DNA of 64,000 nucleotides from Trema orientale (Eukaryota > Streptophyta > Magnoliopsida > Rosales > Cannabaceae): NCBI GenBank assembly GCA_002914845.1, contig JXTC01000100.1, positions 508,998 through 572,997 on the forward strand. Direction: 5' to 3'. The translations under genes and the position numbers were made by a program. Within the stretch, counting starts at the first letter, position 1. Each line of letters starts with the position of its first letter. Below the pieces are notes generated by a model, which saw only the letters and a program-made list of their open reading frames with translations, was not told the origin of the DNA and did no database searches. Shown one piece after another: positions 1-10,580 of this stretch.

Positions 1-150
1 GCGGCCAGCAAGCCTGGCGCGCACGGCATTGCCGTGTGTTGTAGCCAAGCGTCCCCACCCCTATAACCGCCACTTGCTCCGCTTCTCGCCGCCCTTACGG
101 GCGGTGACGGCCCGTAGGCCGACGGTGGTGGTGTTTTCACCACCACCATT
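1..150. repeat. GC-rich edge segment with three stacked hairpins
   Basis: This is the only strongly GC-rich stretch near the left edge; the sequence switches abruptly to very AT-rich DNA after about 150. Three perfect inverted repeats follow each other: 89-104 (6-bp stem, loop TTAC), 108-121 (5-bp stem, loop CGTA) and 124-147 (10-bp stem GGTGGTGGTG, loop TTTT). No coding frame is convincing. It may be the end of an element that starts outside the window. Confidence 0.5.
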
Positions 151-1295
151 TTCTCCAAATTAATTAATTTGTTAATTAATTAGATAATTATTTAATTTTG
201 AATTCAAATTTAGAAATAGGAAACTATTCAAATTTGATTAGGATAGTTATCTATATTTGAATTATCCTATTTTAAATTTGATTTACTTTAGGATAATGAT
301 AAAATTTGAATTAAGTTAAATAATTAAGATATTATCTAATGATTAATTTGAATTTAAATAGGATATCTACTAATTTTTGAAATTGGATAAGATTTCCTAG
401 ATTATCTCTAATATTTAAATTTTGAATTTAAATAGATAATGATTATTCAAATTAATTAAATATTTAATGAAATTAGATATGATTGGATATTATCCAGATA
501 TTATCTAGTAGTTAATTTGAATTTAAATAGGATATCTACTGATTTTTTGAAATTAGATAAGATTTTCTATATTATCTCTTATATTTAAATTTTGAATTTA
601 AATAGATAATGTCTATTCAAATTAATTTGATATTTAATATGATTAAATATGACTAGATATTTATCTGTAAATCATGATATTTTAAATTTGAATAATTTAA
701 ATTTAGTAATTATCGTTAATTTAAATTTGATTTAAATTAAGGATATAGTTTTGAATTTAAATTTGAAACAAAATCTAATCAGATTAGATTTAAATAATTA
801 CTATCCATAGTTTATTCAAATTTGTAATTAATGAGATTAATTAGGATAGAAAAGATTTGAATTTAATTAGATCAATATTCAATAGTTAATTGTAATAATT
901 ATTTATCCGGTAACTATTTTAATTATAGTAATTAAAATAAAATCAGAGTAACTAATTTGATTAGTACCTCTACTAATTAATGAAGATTAATTAAATAACT
1001 AATTAATGTGATTAATTAGGTGATTAATTAATATGATTAATTAATTAAATAATTATATCGTTTTATAATTAAATAATTTTAATTAATTATAGAAATTTAA
1101 TATTGATTAAATTTCTATTATAATTAAATTTAGATATGATCTTTATTTAATTATTAGAATTTTTAATTATAATTAGATATAAATACTAGATAAATATAGA
1201 AATATTATATGAGTTAAAAGTTTCTAATTAATTAGGACTAATTAAAAGAGTTTTAATTATTTCCTAATTTAAAATATTACAATTAATCTTTTTTA
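150..1295. repeat. AT-rich unclassified DNA with a 169-bp tandem duplication
   Basis: Very AT-rich, built from TTAATTAA- and AATTTGAATTTAAAT-like words. A diverged tandem duplication of about 169 bp is visible, with copies starting near 328 and 497; both contain the phrase GATATTATCT followed by AATTTGAATTTAAATAGGA. No gene or transposon protein was recognised. It may belong to the Copia relic to its right. Confidence 0.45.
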
Positions 1296-3067
1296 AACAA
1301 CAGTTATAGAAATAGGATAGAAAAACACATGATCACATCATGAACGCAGCAGAATAATTAGTGGATTTAGGTTTTAAAATTTTTACATGAAAACTATTTT
1401 CATAGCCATATTACATGCATATATTATATACAGGATCATGTATAACATAAATCAAATCTAGATGCACAAACCCTAGAGATGGGATTAGGGTTTACCTCTT
1501 GTAGCGTGCTCCTTCTCAATCTCCTTGTTGATTATGATCAAACCTCTAACCCTAGATCTTCTTGCCTATCCTCTTACTCTTGGTTAATGAGGTGGGTGGG
1601 TACCAAGTTGAATCCTTCGTTGGAGAATGATCAAAAACACCTTCTTGATCTTATGGAACACCGGGACGTGAGATGAGAGTGTGAGGTTACAGGAAACTTT
1701 TTCTCTCCTCTCTAGCCTAGAGTGGCCGAAATCTCTCTTACTCTCTCCCTCTATTTTTCGTGTAGCATACTTAGAACTACTGTATAGTTTTTTCTCTCAT
1801 GTATCTTATATATATGAGGCCAAAAACTGCTAACCCTAGTCCAACTAGGATTGGGCTTGTTCTCCAATTTGGGCTTTGGGTGTATTTTTATAAATATGTC
1901 CAACCCATGAAACCTATTTATAAAAATACCAACTTCTGTGTAGAATCATTATTTTACACAGTTTCATGAAACTAATTTCACAAATACCACCAACCAATTA
2001 ATGAGCTTTATTGAGTTAGACGAGGGACCTAATGGATCCAAATAATCTAAGCTCCAATAATATGATAAATACATAATAACTCTTATTATGGTATTCATAT
2101 AAATATTATTAATAAAGGGGACATTCCACTAAAGGCCCAATACTGCACTCTTAGATTAGATGTCATGCCTTTTAAAGAGATTTAATCAACTAACCTTGAT
2201 TAATCGATCCATCTAGCATATTCTATACCACACATAGAATCCCTATATAATACCATAGTTGGATAGGTGAAATTACCGTAATACCCCTCCAACACCTATT
2301 TACTTTTAAGTTACCATCTTTCTATCAAGGAATAATGTTGTCGATAATTTTGTTCTCAATGGCCATTTAGACAAAATTATCAACCAATTCACAAAGTGAA
2401 TACTAAGATCTTAGATTTAATTATTCTATGAATCTTGAAAGAACCTAAAGTGGCATTAATGTATAGTGTCCTTAACTATTTGGTGTTTCCATCCATTCAT
2501 AAATCATAACCTGCAATATGCCAGAGTTCACCTCTAATTTTATAGAGGTTAGTCTTTTAACAAATCAAAAGGCTACAGTCCATGAAAGCAAGTCCAATCA
2601 AATATCAAGGATTAAGATCTATATGCTAAGAGCTAGTTTGTGGTAATATAAGAATTGAGTTACGGCACTCCAATTCTTTATATTGCCTAGTCCAGTTCAA
2701 TACACATAAATTATTTATGTTGTACTAGTGTTTCTATCAGAAGTCATATACTTCAATGATTCGAGGCACATCATTCCCGTTGAGATAGACAAACACTACA
2801 ACCTATAGTAAATAAAGTATTTTATCTTTATTTACAGATTGTGAACTAATTCATTTAGACTTAGATAAAGAAACAAGTCTCCCCATAATTAACACTTAAT
2901 CATGTTTGTTTCTTTATACACAAACAAAGTCATGGAATCTTTTTCAGATAAATAAACTATACAACTAAGATAGTTTAATCTAGCAAATATCATAATTGCA
3001 TATAAAAGAAAGTTGTTTATACTCAAAGGGTATAATTAGAAATATACTTTTTAGGACAAATATCCCA
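1295..3067 (-). mobile_element. Copia-type LTR (3' LTR of the minus-strand relic D)
   Basis: Read on the minus strand, the block starts TGGGATATTTGTCC at 3067, directly after a purine tract (GTAGGAGAT, 3069-3077), as a 3' LTR does. Promoter-like features follow on that strand: a TATATATAAG box near 1815-1806, then a CT-rich leader and a stretch with repeated CCCTA/TAGGG words. The left end near 1295 is uncertain because no target duplication or second LTR is seen here. Length would be about 1.8 kb. Confidence 0.55.
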
Positions 3068-3190
3068 ATAATCTCCTACTTGTCTAAAAAGCAGTTACAC
3101 GAAATAACATACTAAAAGCCCAAAAATTGTTCCAAATGACCGAAATTAATAAAAGCAAAAATTTAAGTGTTCAACCAATAACTTAAATAA

Positions 3191-4210
3191 CTAAGAAAAG
3201 CAATAAAGATCATAAGCTATTTCTTCATCGTTCTCTTGACGGACTTCTCTCTCATCCTCTAGGAAGTCTCCACTCCTACTGATGAAGGTAGTATTAGTAG
3301 ATTGTCTATAGAGAATATAGCCCTTCTCTTCCTTTGGATAGCCAAGCAGAAAACACTTTTCTGAATTCCTATCAACTTCATCGCCCTCTATCTTGCACGG
3401 GTATACTTCGCAACCCCATACTTTCAAATGCTCTAAGCTCTCTACATAGCCCATCCACATCTGAAAAGGTGTCGAAGCAACTTTATCTGATGGAGTAAAG
3501 TTGAGGATGTACGAAGCTTTCTTCAAAGCATAATCCCAATACCTTTTCGACAACAGCGTTTTCTTGTACATCAGCTCTATGGAATGCTTGAGTCTGATAT
3601 TGAATCTCTCAGCAGCTCCTATACGACTATGCTCATAGATAGTCGCATATTCATAAGGAATAGCAAGATTGACTAGTGTTAGCCTCAGCAGGTCACATAG
3701 AGAATCCACATCTCCAAGTTCAACTTCAATTTTGAACTTCTTGACCTTGGTGTCGTGTTATATCCGCACCTTTCTGTCAAACTGATGGAAAGCATCTGGG
3801 ACTTCATCGTATTTCTTCAGAAGATATACTTGGCCGAAGTCCAAATATTCGTCAACAAAGGTGACAAATAATGCATGCTTACTGTAGGAAACTACCTCCA
3901 TAAGTTTGCAGATATGCACATGTGCGCACTCTAAACATGCCTGAGCCTTCTCTTGACGAGCAGCAAGATAACGCTTGTACTCTACAGGCTTCTTGCAGTC
4001 TTCGCAGTCTATGTCACCACTGATATCAACTTCAGGTAAGTAACCCAGCTCCATAAGTCTGCGAATTTCTGAACATGGCATGTGTCCGAGTCGCTTGTGC
4101 CAGTCGATGGTGTTGCGCTCCTTTCTAATGTCATTCACCATCTCTTGGAGTATAGTAACACTTAACCTAGAACAGAAAAAAAATATACTTGAGTTCAAAC
4201 TCTTGATCAA
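3191..4210 (-). mobile_element. Copia relic D: pre-integrase and integrase part
   Basis: The minus strand encodes a recognisable pre-integrase zinc region (WHKRLGH, then CEDCKK) near 4100-3970. It is followed by the C-terminal half of a Copia integrase core (AAERFN, YWDYALKKASYILN, LKVWGCEVYP) and the usual junction phrase FISRSGDFLEDE near 3260. Gag, reverse transcriptase and RNase H were not recognised next to it. The relic is broken in several places. It belongs with the LTR at 1295-3067, with which it shares orientation and a short gap holding the purine tract. Fossil. Confidence 0.8.
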
Positions 4211-4214
4211 TAAT

Positions 4215-4690
4215 TATAAAATAATTAATATGTTAATCAACAATAACCACACAATATATACCATCACAAAAAATTAAATAATAATACCAAGACTAAGAAT
4301 ATATGAACCAAACAAGAGTACTGAACATCTAACATAATAATAACAAAAAAAAGTATATGATAATACAAAAATCACATATACCAAGAACAAAATTATATGA
4401 ACCAAATAAGAGATACATAATATGTTCAACAATAAAAATCAGTGAACAGTATTACCATATACCACAAAACAGATCACATATACTGCTACAAATATCACAT
4501 ATACCACGACCAAAAATTAATGAACCATTGCCAATTACAGAAACTAATTTCAAAATACACAACAAAATATAAAAAAGCTATTAAGACCTAACAAAAAATA
4601 ATATTATATTTAAATTAAAATTAGTTAAACATGAACTCTCAATATAAATGAAAATCTCCAAAACCAATACACAATACAATCAAATCAAAA
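4215..4690. repeat. AT-rich degenerate tandem repeats
   Basis: Diverged repeats of roughly 60-70 bp built on the phrases CACATATACCA, AAAATTATATGAACCA and AATAAGAG. The clearest copies are around 4285-4345, 4370-4430 and 4490-4540. Short open frames here are low-complexity and not credible as genes. Confidence 0.45.
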
Positions 4691-5200
4691 TCAAGAGAAT
4701 AATACATATTGAAACAAAATTAAAATAAAAAATATCGGAGATTTGACCAAATCACCAAAAATACCAGAGATCTGAGAAGATAAACAAAACGACTCCAAAA
4801 AAGACGATAATGAATCAAACAATGCCAAAGAAGAAGAATAAGGGAGATGTACACCGAAAAACATACGAAGCCGCCGTAGATCCAAAGAAAACTATGGATA
4901 TTGAAGAGAAAAATCAATGGAGGAATGAGAGAGATTCAGGAAAAAAAGAAAGAAAAGAGAGAGAGAGAGAGAGAGAAGAGAAAAAAGAAAGAGAGATTAC
5001 AAGAAATAAAAAAAGACAAACAAAAAAAATGAATTATTTCATTAAGGACAAAAATGGAAAAGTATAAATTAATTAGCTGGTGGTTTTTAAATAGGGGACA
5101 TATAGCTATAAATTTTAAATTTTGAACATATACTTAACTAGTTTTAAAAATTTGGACATATACCACATTTTCTCAAAAAAGTACTATCCAATATGTAAGT
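4690..5200 (-). other. Leader-like CT-rich segment, unclassified
   Basis: On the minus strand this reads like a plant 5' leader: a long CT tract (complement of the GA run at 4955-4978), then mixed sequence and T-rich stretches. No protein is supported. It may be the inner part of a DNA transposon or a captured leader; no terminal repeats were found to decide. Confidence 0.25.
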
Positions 5201-5204
5201 AGAG

Positions 5205-5560
5205 CTGCAAATATGAGCCGGCCCAAATGGGCAGCTCGCAGCCTGCAAATTTGGCCCAGGTCTAGTCTGATACTATTCACGACTCGAGCTTGGCCCGACC
5301 TTCAGACTGGACCGGGCTGGACCGAGGCAGTGAGCCCAGGAAGCCAGGCCAGGTCGGTTTTTTTTTTTTTTAAATATTTTGTTATTTTTTGTAATTAGTA
5401 TTAGAAAAATGATATTTTTACGAAATAGTATCGAGCTGGGTCACCCAGTATTTAGCCATCGGGCTATAAAGTTGGACTGACCCGCTACTATTCACACTCG
5501 ACCCGGTCCGAATTTCTATTTTGGCCCGAACGGGCCGGACCGGGTGGCCCATATTCTATA
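5205..5560. repeat. GC-rich dispersed repeat (hAT-MITE-like left end)
   Basis: Starts TAGAGCTGCAAATATGAG near 5201 and is full of GGCCCG/CGGGCC words (GAGCCGGCCCAAATGGGC, GGACCGGGTGGCCC), unlike the AT-rich surroundings. Many plant hAT-type MITEs have this style, and the clearer element at 20878-21270 shares it. A matching right end was not found, so the copy is partial or diverged. Confidence 0.4.
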
Positions 5561-5892
5561 TATAACCAATCCGATTGACTCATTGTGCACTCACTATTCA
5601 TGCTAATTTCGTATTTTTCTATGGGTACGAGATAAATGATAATATATGTATATTCTTTCGAGACAAGATTTATATATATATATAAACAAGAAGACTGCCA
5701 TATCTATATATTAGCTTTTTTCTCTTTGTCCGTACATATCTTATTTTAATTCCCTAATTGTGCCTAAACATTTTAGGTACAAAGATTCTGCATGCCTTTT
5801 TTTTTGTTAATAATATTCTCCACAATCATGCAAATTCTAAANATTAACTAGTTATAATTACAGTACTGGTAATTTTACTTTCTATATATATA
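5560..5892. other. Intergenic, nothing recognised
   Basis: AT-rich spacer with short TA runs and one undetermined base near 5842. No gene, repeat end or RNA gene was recognised. Confidence 0.5.
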
Positions 5893-6133
5893 GTTGTCAA
5901 TTCAGTAGGTATTTTTCTTTTTAACTATGTGTAGATATTTTTTTTTAGCCGTTGGATCATCATCTAATGGTAATCTAACGGCTATAATGATATGCATGAA
6001 AAGACGTGCATCATTAATGTTATTTTTCTCTCTTATTTTTTAATATAAAAAAATGTGTTAGAAAAAAATTTTTATTGGCCAAATTGATATCTATGCATAG
6101 GTATAAAAAAAAAATACCTACTGGATTGATGCT

Positions 6134-6136
<3 letters not shown>
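5893..6136. mobile_element. MITE of about 244 bp with inverted ends
   Basis: The left end GTTGTCAATTCAGTAGGTAT pairs with the right end ATACCTACTGGATTGATGCTC read in reverse complement. Both flanks are TA runs, so a 9-bp duplication cannot be told from background. Inside is a perfect small inverted repeat, AGCCGTTGGAT (5948-5958) against ATCTAACGGCT (about 5974-5984), with one mispair. A right-end relative lies at about 17170-17213. Confidence 0.6.

Positions 6137-6179
<43 letters not shown>
6137..6179. repeat. (AT)n microsatellite
   Basis: About 21 uninterrupted AT units directly beside the MITE right end. Confidence 0.9.
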
Positions 6180-6183
<4 letters not shown>

Positions 6184-6763
6184 CCACACTAAATGACAGA
6201 ATTCTTACTTGGGAGTTGTGGGAGATACATCTGATTACTTTAACTTTACCCCAGCCAATTGATTACTTGACTGCAGGACCTTTTTCAGACCAAATTGCAT
6301 GCTTTTATCACAATACCTTTTCTTTATATCAAGCTTTTTCAGATCAAGAAATTAATTAAGGATTGCAGGTTTATGCGCACTAACTATAAATATATGACAT
6401 AAACTGGTGATATTAATGTTACCATATAAATATATACTCATTTCTGCTATGGATACGTATAGCAGCCTTTGAATTAGCATATATATAACGTTTGTACAGT
6501 TTAAATATTTACTTTATGGCACTTTCGTTGATCAATCATGAAGCTATCTCAACATCATCCTCATCCATGTCCTTTTGCTTTGAAAGCTAGCTAGCTAGCT
6601 CGTATAATTATTAAGTACTGGTAGTAGTTGAGTTAATCACTTAATCCTCCCCACTAAGAAGGGTAGATGATAACAAAGTAGCTTTTCAACTCTAATATTC
6701 AAAGAAAACCTCTCTCTCTCTCTCTCTCTCTCTTGTTTTCACAGTTCTAAGAGGATTAAGCCA
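6180..6763 (+). promoter_or_regulatory. Upstream region and 5' leader of the MYB gene
   Basis: The 580 bp before the MYB start hold candidate TATA boxes (TATAAATA at 6385 and at 6425) and a (TC)11 tract at 6711-6733 that fits a plant 5' untranslated leader. The transcription start cannot be fixed from sequence. An AGCTAGCTAGCTAGCT run lies near 6583-6600. The short open frame over 6075-6359 reads through the MITE and AT run and is not a gene. Confidence 0.4.
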
Positions 6764-7623
6764 ATGGGTCCTCTGAGAGACCAGTCGAGTTTGAAGCCAA
6801 TGGAAGGGAAGAATAATACTGTGTCGACCAAAAAGGAAGTCAACAAAGGAGCTTGGACAGAGGAGGAAGATCGAAAACTAGCTGAGGTTATTGCGCTTCA
6901 TGGTGCAAAAAGGTGGAAGACTATTGCAGCCATAGCAGGTACATACATATCTATATATATGTAGGTATATATATATATATGACTATTTAATCTTTTATCA
7001 AACTGATTTTGGTTTAAAAGTGTTTTTCAGTTATTGGGTTTCATGCATTTTTGGCAGGCCTCAATCGTTGTGGTAAGAGTTGCAGGCTCAGATGGTTGAA
7101 TTACTTGAGGCCAAACATCAAGAGGGGCAATATATCTGATCAAGAAGAGGATTTGATCCTTAGGCTTCACAAACTTTTGGGCAATAGGTAATTACCGTGC
7201 ACGTAGTACTTAATTAATTACATATCTGAATATTTATATTACCAACTCAATATATATAATTATATATATTATGTACATAGGTGGTCTTTGATAGCGGGAA
7301 GATTGCCCGGTCGGACAGATAATGAGATTAAGAACTACTGGAATTCTCATTTGAGCAAGAAAATCAAACCCAAGGAGAAACAAATTAAGGGAGCTACTTC
7401 TTCGTCAAGAAGACAAGGCTCAAAAATTAATTATCAGACCAAGATCCATGAAAGAGATCAAACGAAAGAAGAGAATAATTCACTAATATTCAATAATAAA
7501 GGAATTAGTAATTATGAAAATTCAAACACTAGTACTGCCCACCTTGATGTTGACGATTTCTTTGATTTCTCCAATGAGGGCTCTCTCAATCTGGAGTGGA
7601 TAAGCAAATTCATTCAGGCTTGA
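6764..7623 (+). CDS. R2R3-MYB transcription factor, three exons
   Basis: Nuclear DNA-binding regulator of 215 residues. Exons are 6764-6938, 7058-7187 and 7281-7623; both introns are GT-AG (119 and 93 bp) and sit at the classic R2R3-MYB positions, splitting codons G59 and R102. The R2 tryptophans are W31, W51 and W71; R3 uses I84, W103 and W122. The bHLH-partner signature D-L-x2-R-x3-L-x6-L-x3-R is complete at residues 90-109. This motif marks MYBs that join bHLH/WD40 complexes (anthocyanin, proanthocyanidin, trichome or root-hair types). The short C-terminus is acidic and aromatic (DDFFDFS) and ends [10 protein letters not shown]. The first ATG was used; M13 (6800) is a possible alternative. 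The family is certain; the subgroup (near WER/GL1/MYB82/MYB5-like proteins) is inference. No breaks seen. Confidence 0.95.
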
Positions 7624-7860
7624 TTTTTTTTCTTTTTTCTTTTTTCTTTTTGGAGGTGGGAGAAGGCTTATGGTTACTTGTTGATATTTCATAATCTTAA
7701 TTTTGTGGCTAGCTCGAGGCTTTTCTCCACACTTGCAAATCAGGATTGTAAACTATAATTAATAATTTAATAATAAAACTTGAACGTCAATAATTAATTG
7801 TTCCATTTTTTTTTTCTTTTCAATTTTCTTTTATTCTCTTCAGTCTTCTAGACATCTAGG
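7624..7860 (+). terminator. MYB 3' UTR with poly(A) signal
   Basis: A T-rich tract follows the stop codon and an AATAAA signal lies at 7772-7777, about 150 bp downstream, a normal distance for a plant 3' UTR. The exact cleavage site is unknown. Confidence 0.5.
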
Positions 7861-8556
7861 ATAAATTTCCTGTTGCGCCGGCGGCCGCTCTTATTGTTGA
7901 GCTAAAAATCAATGATCCTTACTTGAAATTGACTTATTTCATCTGTCTTCTTTAATTTTCAATTTATAGTACATAAATAATAAGTGGGGTGCAGAAAAGT
8001 ATACCTTTTTGCCAATTAAAGACAAATGAATTAATCCCCCCCAAAGAAAAGGACAATCATTAACCACACTCAATTTTAATGAGTTCAAATCTCTTTATTC
8101 TTTTACTCGATGAAAAATTGGCAGCCGTTGAAAAATGTAATTATTTTTGGCAAAAGAGAAAAGGGAAATATATATAATTCAATAAAGTTTATGACAAAAA
8201 TAAGCTAGGTAGCTAGCTATAGTAGCGAAGGAATAAATTGAGAAATGAATACAGTTGAAGATAACGTTTTGGCATGTAATCAGATCTGGATTGGTCATAA
8301 AAAGATTCATTCTGATTTTCTTGTGATGGACAGGAAGACTAAAGCGTGGTAAGATGTAAAGATAGCTGATTAATGTCATAAAAAGCTAAAAGGAGATTTG
8401 TCTGCATTACGATCTGAACATATATAGTTTTGTAATTTCTATGTCGACATCCTTGAAAAAAAAAAAAAAAAAAACCTATAGTTTTTCATAATGGAATGGA
8501 TAATTAGGTTACTAACTCAAGACATCTTATAATTACTAACCATATATTAATGTTAC
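7861..8556. other. Intergenic, no gene; short GC-rich island and poly(A) run
   Basis: Mostly AT-rich spacer. A 16-base GC-rich island (GCGCCGGCGGCCGCTC, 7874-7889) holding a GCGGCCGC site stands out. An A-run at 8457-8474 could be the tail of an old retroposed insert, but no LINE or SINE body was recognised before it. Confidence 0.4.
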
Positions 8557-9676
8557 TATTGAAATGTCAAGGAATTATGCTCCTGTTTTCCTTCTTGTTT
8601 CTAGGGAGTTTTGTTTCTCTTTGTTTTGAAGAACTAGTTTATAGGATAGTGTCACAAAACATCTTCATATATACCCTGTAATTAGGGTTAATGGCACCAT
8701 TAATCCTCAACCTATGATCATTTTGGCATTTGGTCCTCAACTTTTTTTTTGTGGCATTTAAGTCCTAAACGTTTGTTTTTTTTTTTGGCACTATTGGTCC
8801 TTTTGGCATATTCCATCCAAGATTCCATTAAAATTTATTTGAATGAGAGAAATTTTACACTATTGATCTCGAATTTTCAATTATTTAACAATTTGGTCCA
8901 TAATTATTTATACCTTTGTATTCATATTTCTAATTAACAATAATGCATTTGCCATTCTTTCAGAAAATTAAAATTCAAAGACGGATATAAAACAAACAGT
9001 TCATTTAAAAACTAAATTCAAAAAAGAAAAAAAATTATATTAATAAACCTTAGTTTATGTCAAACTATAGTAACTTTATGAATAAAAAATAATTATTTTA
9101 CCATTTTTAAAACTAAAAAAAATTTGCATACAGTTATACACGCTTTTATACTAGTCAAATTTGACTGAAAATTTACTACATCCATTAAATATTCATATAA
9201 TTATGAATGGTTATTCTAAAAAATTAATTAACTATTTGCAGCAAATAAGCCCGAAAAGTTTTATAGTTTTATATTAAATATTCATTTTTTTTTATGTAAT
9301 TGCATCTATCAATATTTTGAAAAATTAATTTTTTAGAATTTTAATTTTCGGAAAGATTGGTAGATGCAATATTGTTAATTGGAAATATGAATACCAAAAA
9401 ACAATTATAGATCAAATTGTCAAACAATTGAAAATTCGAGATCAATGGTGTAAAATTTCTTTCATTCAAATAAATTTTAACGGAATCTTGGATGGAATAT
9501 GCCGAAAGGACCAATGGTGCCAAAAAAAATAAATGTTTAGGACTCAAATGCCACAAAAAAAAAGTTGAGGACCAATATGCCAAAACAATCATAGGTTGGG
9601 GACCAATGGTGCCATTAACCCTTGTAATTATTATTTACACCTATGAATGAAAATAATACATTTATCAAATCTCAGA
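8557..9676 (+). repeat. 5' LTR of Copia 1, split by a foldback element
   Basis: Starts TATTGAAATGTCAAGG and ends AATCTCAGA. Removing the 937-bp insertion and one 9-bp target copy leaves 174 bp, exactly the length of the 3' LTR. Confidence 0.9.
8685..9621. mobile_element. Foldback/Mutator-type element, 937 bp, in the 5' LTR
   Basis: Long inverted arms of about 280 bp (8685-8965 and 9340-9621) begin GGGTTAATGGCACC and end GGTGCCATTAACCC. Flanks CTGTAATTA (8676-8684) and TTGTAATTA (9622-9630) form a 9-bp target duplication with one change; the undisturbed 3' LTR has TTGTAATTA once at the same place. The 9-bp duplication and GGG termini fit a non-autonomous Mutator-like element. The arms carry phrases such as TTTGGCATTTGGTCCTCAAC followed by T-runs. 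No transposase was seen; open frames in the arms are chance. Confidence 0.9.
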
Positions 9677-9689
9677 TGGTATCATAGCC
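9677..9689 (+). other. Primer binding site of Copia 1
   Basis: TGGTATCATAGCC directly after the 5' LTR closely matches the complement of plant initiator tRNA-Met 3' end (TGGTATCAGAGC), the usual Copia primer. Confidence 0.85.
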
Positions 9690-10560
9690 GAAATTTTCGG
9701 CAAAATTCCTATAAAAACAAATCCCTGTCAAATACCTCAGAACCGAAACCTAGCTCCGTGTACCCAAAAAAAAAAAAAATAGAGTCCACCTGAACCCGAG
9801 TCTATCTCCAAGACTATCCTCGTTGCCTTTTGCAAAACTCGAGCTGACCCCTCGAGATGACTCTGAGACGACTCCACCGAGTTGTCACTGCCAAAAACAC
9901 CAAAACATCGATACTGAGTTGGAAGTTGAGACCACATCTTTCCTCGAGTCTCTCGACTTAGCTGAAACCACTGAACATTACCAGAAAGCATTCCCATCAC
10001 CATAGCTGCCCAGAATCCCATGGCTTACCAAAGAAGACAAAATCGACCAGATCCAGAGAGCTCGGGAACACCAAGAAAACGACATCAAGAGATTCCCACA
10101 CAAGTAAAGCTCGGGAACACCAAAGGGATTGACCATCTTGAACGTAGTCCAGATCCTCTACCAGGTGAATCACTGTAGCCCAGTAAACCTCCAAGAGTGT
10201 TACGTCGAGCTTGACCAGCCCCTCCTTATCTCCGAATTCGTCCGAATTCTCCAAAGATTGCTATGCCGAAGACTTCTGTGTTGCGCTAAGACCGTCTCCG
10301 TCGCCATCGGTGACTTTAGCTGAGGTATTGTTCTTTGTCCAGTAACTTTATATATATATATATATAACATCATTACTTAACTACTTTAAGTCTTATATAT
10401 ATATATATTTGATATTATATTATATATCTGTTACTTAAAACTTCCCGCAACCTTTTTTTTATTAGTCTTATTATTCCTTTTGTATTATTATTAAAAAAAG
10501 AAAAACAAAAAAGAAAAACAAAAACAAAAAAAAAGAAAAAAAAGGAAAATGAGAGGATAT
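9690..10560 (+). mobile_element. Copia 1 leader region
   Basis: Untranslated leader between the primer site and gag. It holds TA runs near 10350-10410 and an A-rich tract at about 10490-10550. Short frames on both strands do not resemble any family. Confidence 0.5.
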
Positions 10561-10580
10561 ATATATGAAAAAAAAAATGA

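Noticed and set aside
1479-1676. 65-residue open frame
   Set aside because: Lies within the minus-strand LTR of relic D and matches no protein family.
6075-6359. 94-residue open frame before the MYB
   Set aside because: It reads through the MITE and the AT microsatellite (isoleucine-tyrosine repeat), so it is not a gene.
9737-10254. Overlapping open frames on both strands after the Copia 1 primer site
   Set aside because: They lie in the element leader and resemble no known domain; GC content in a leader favours chance frames.
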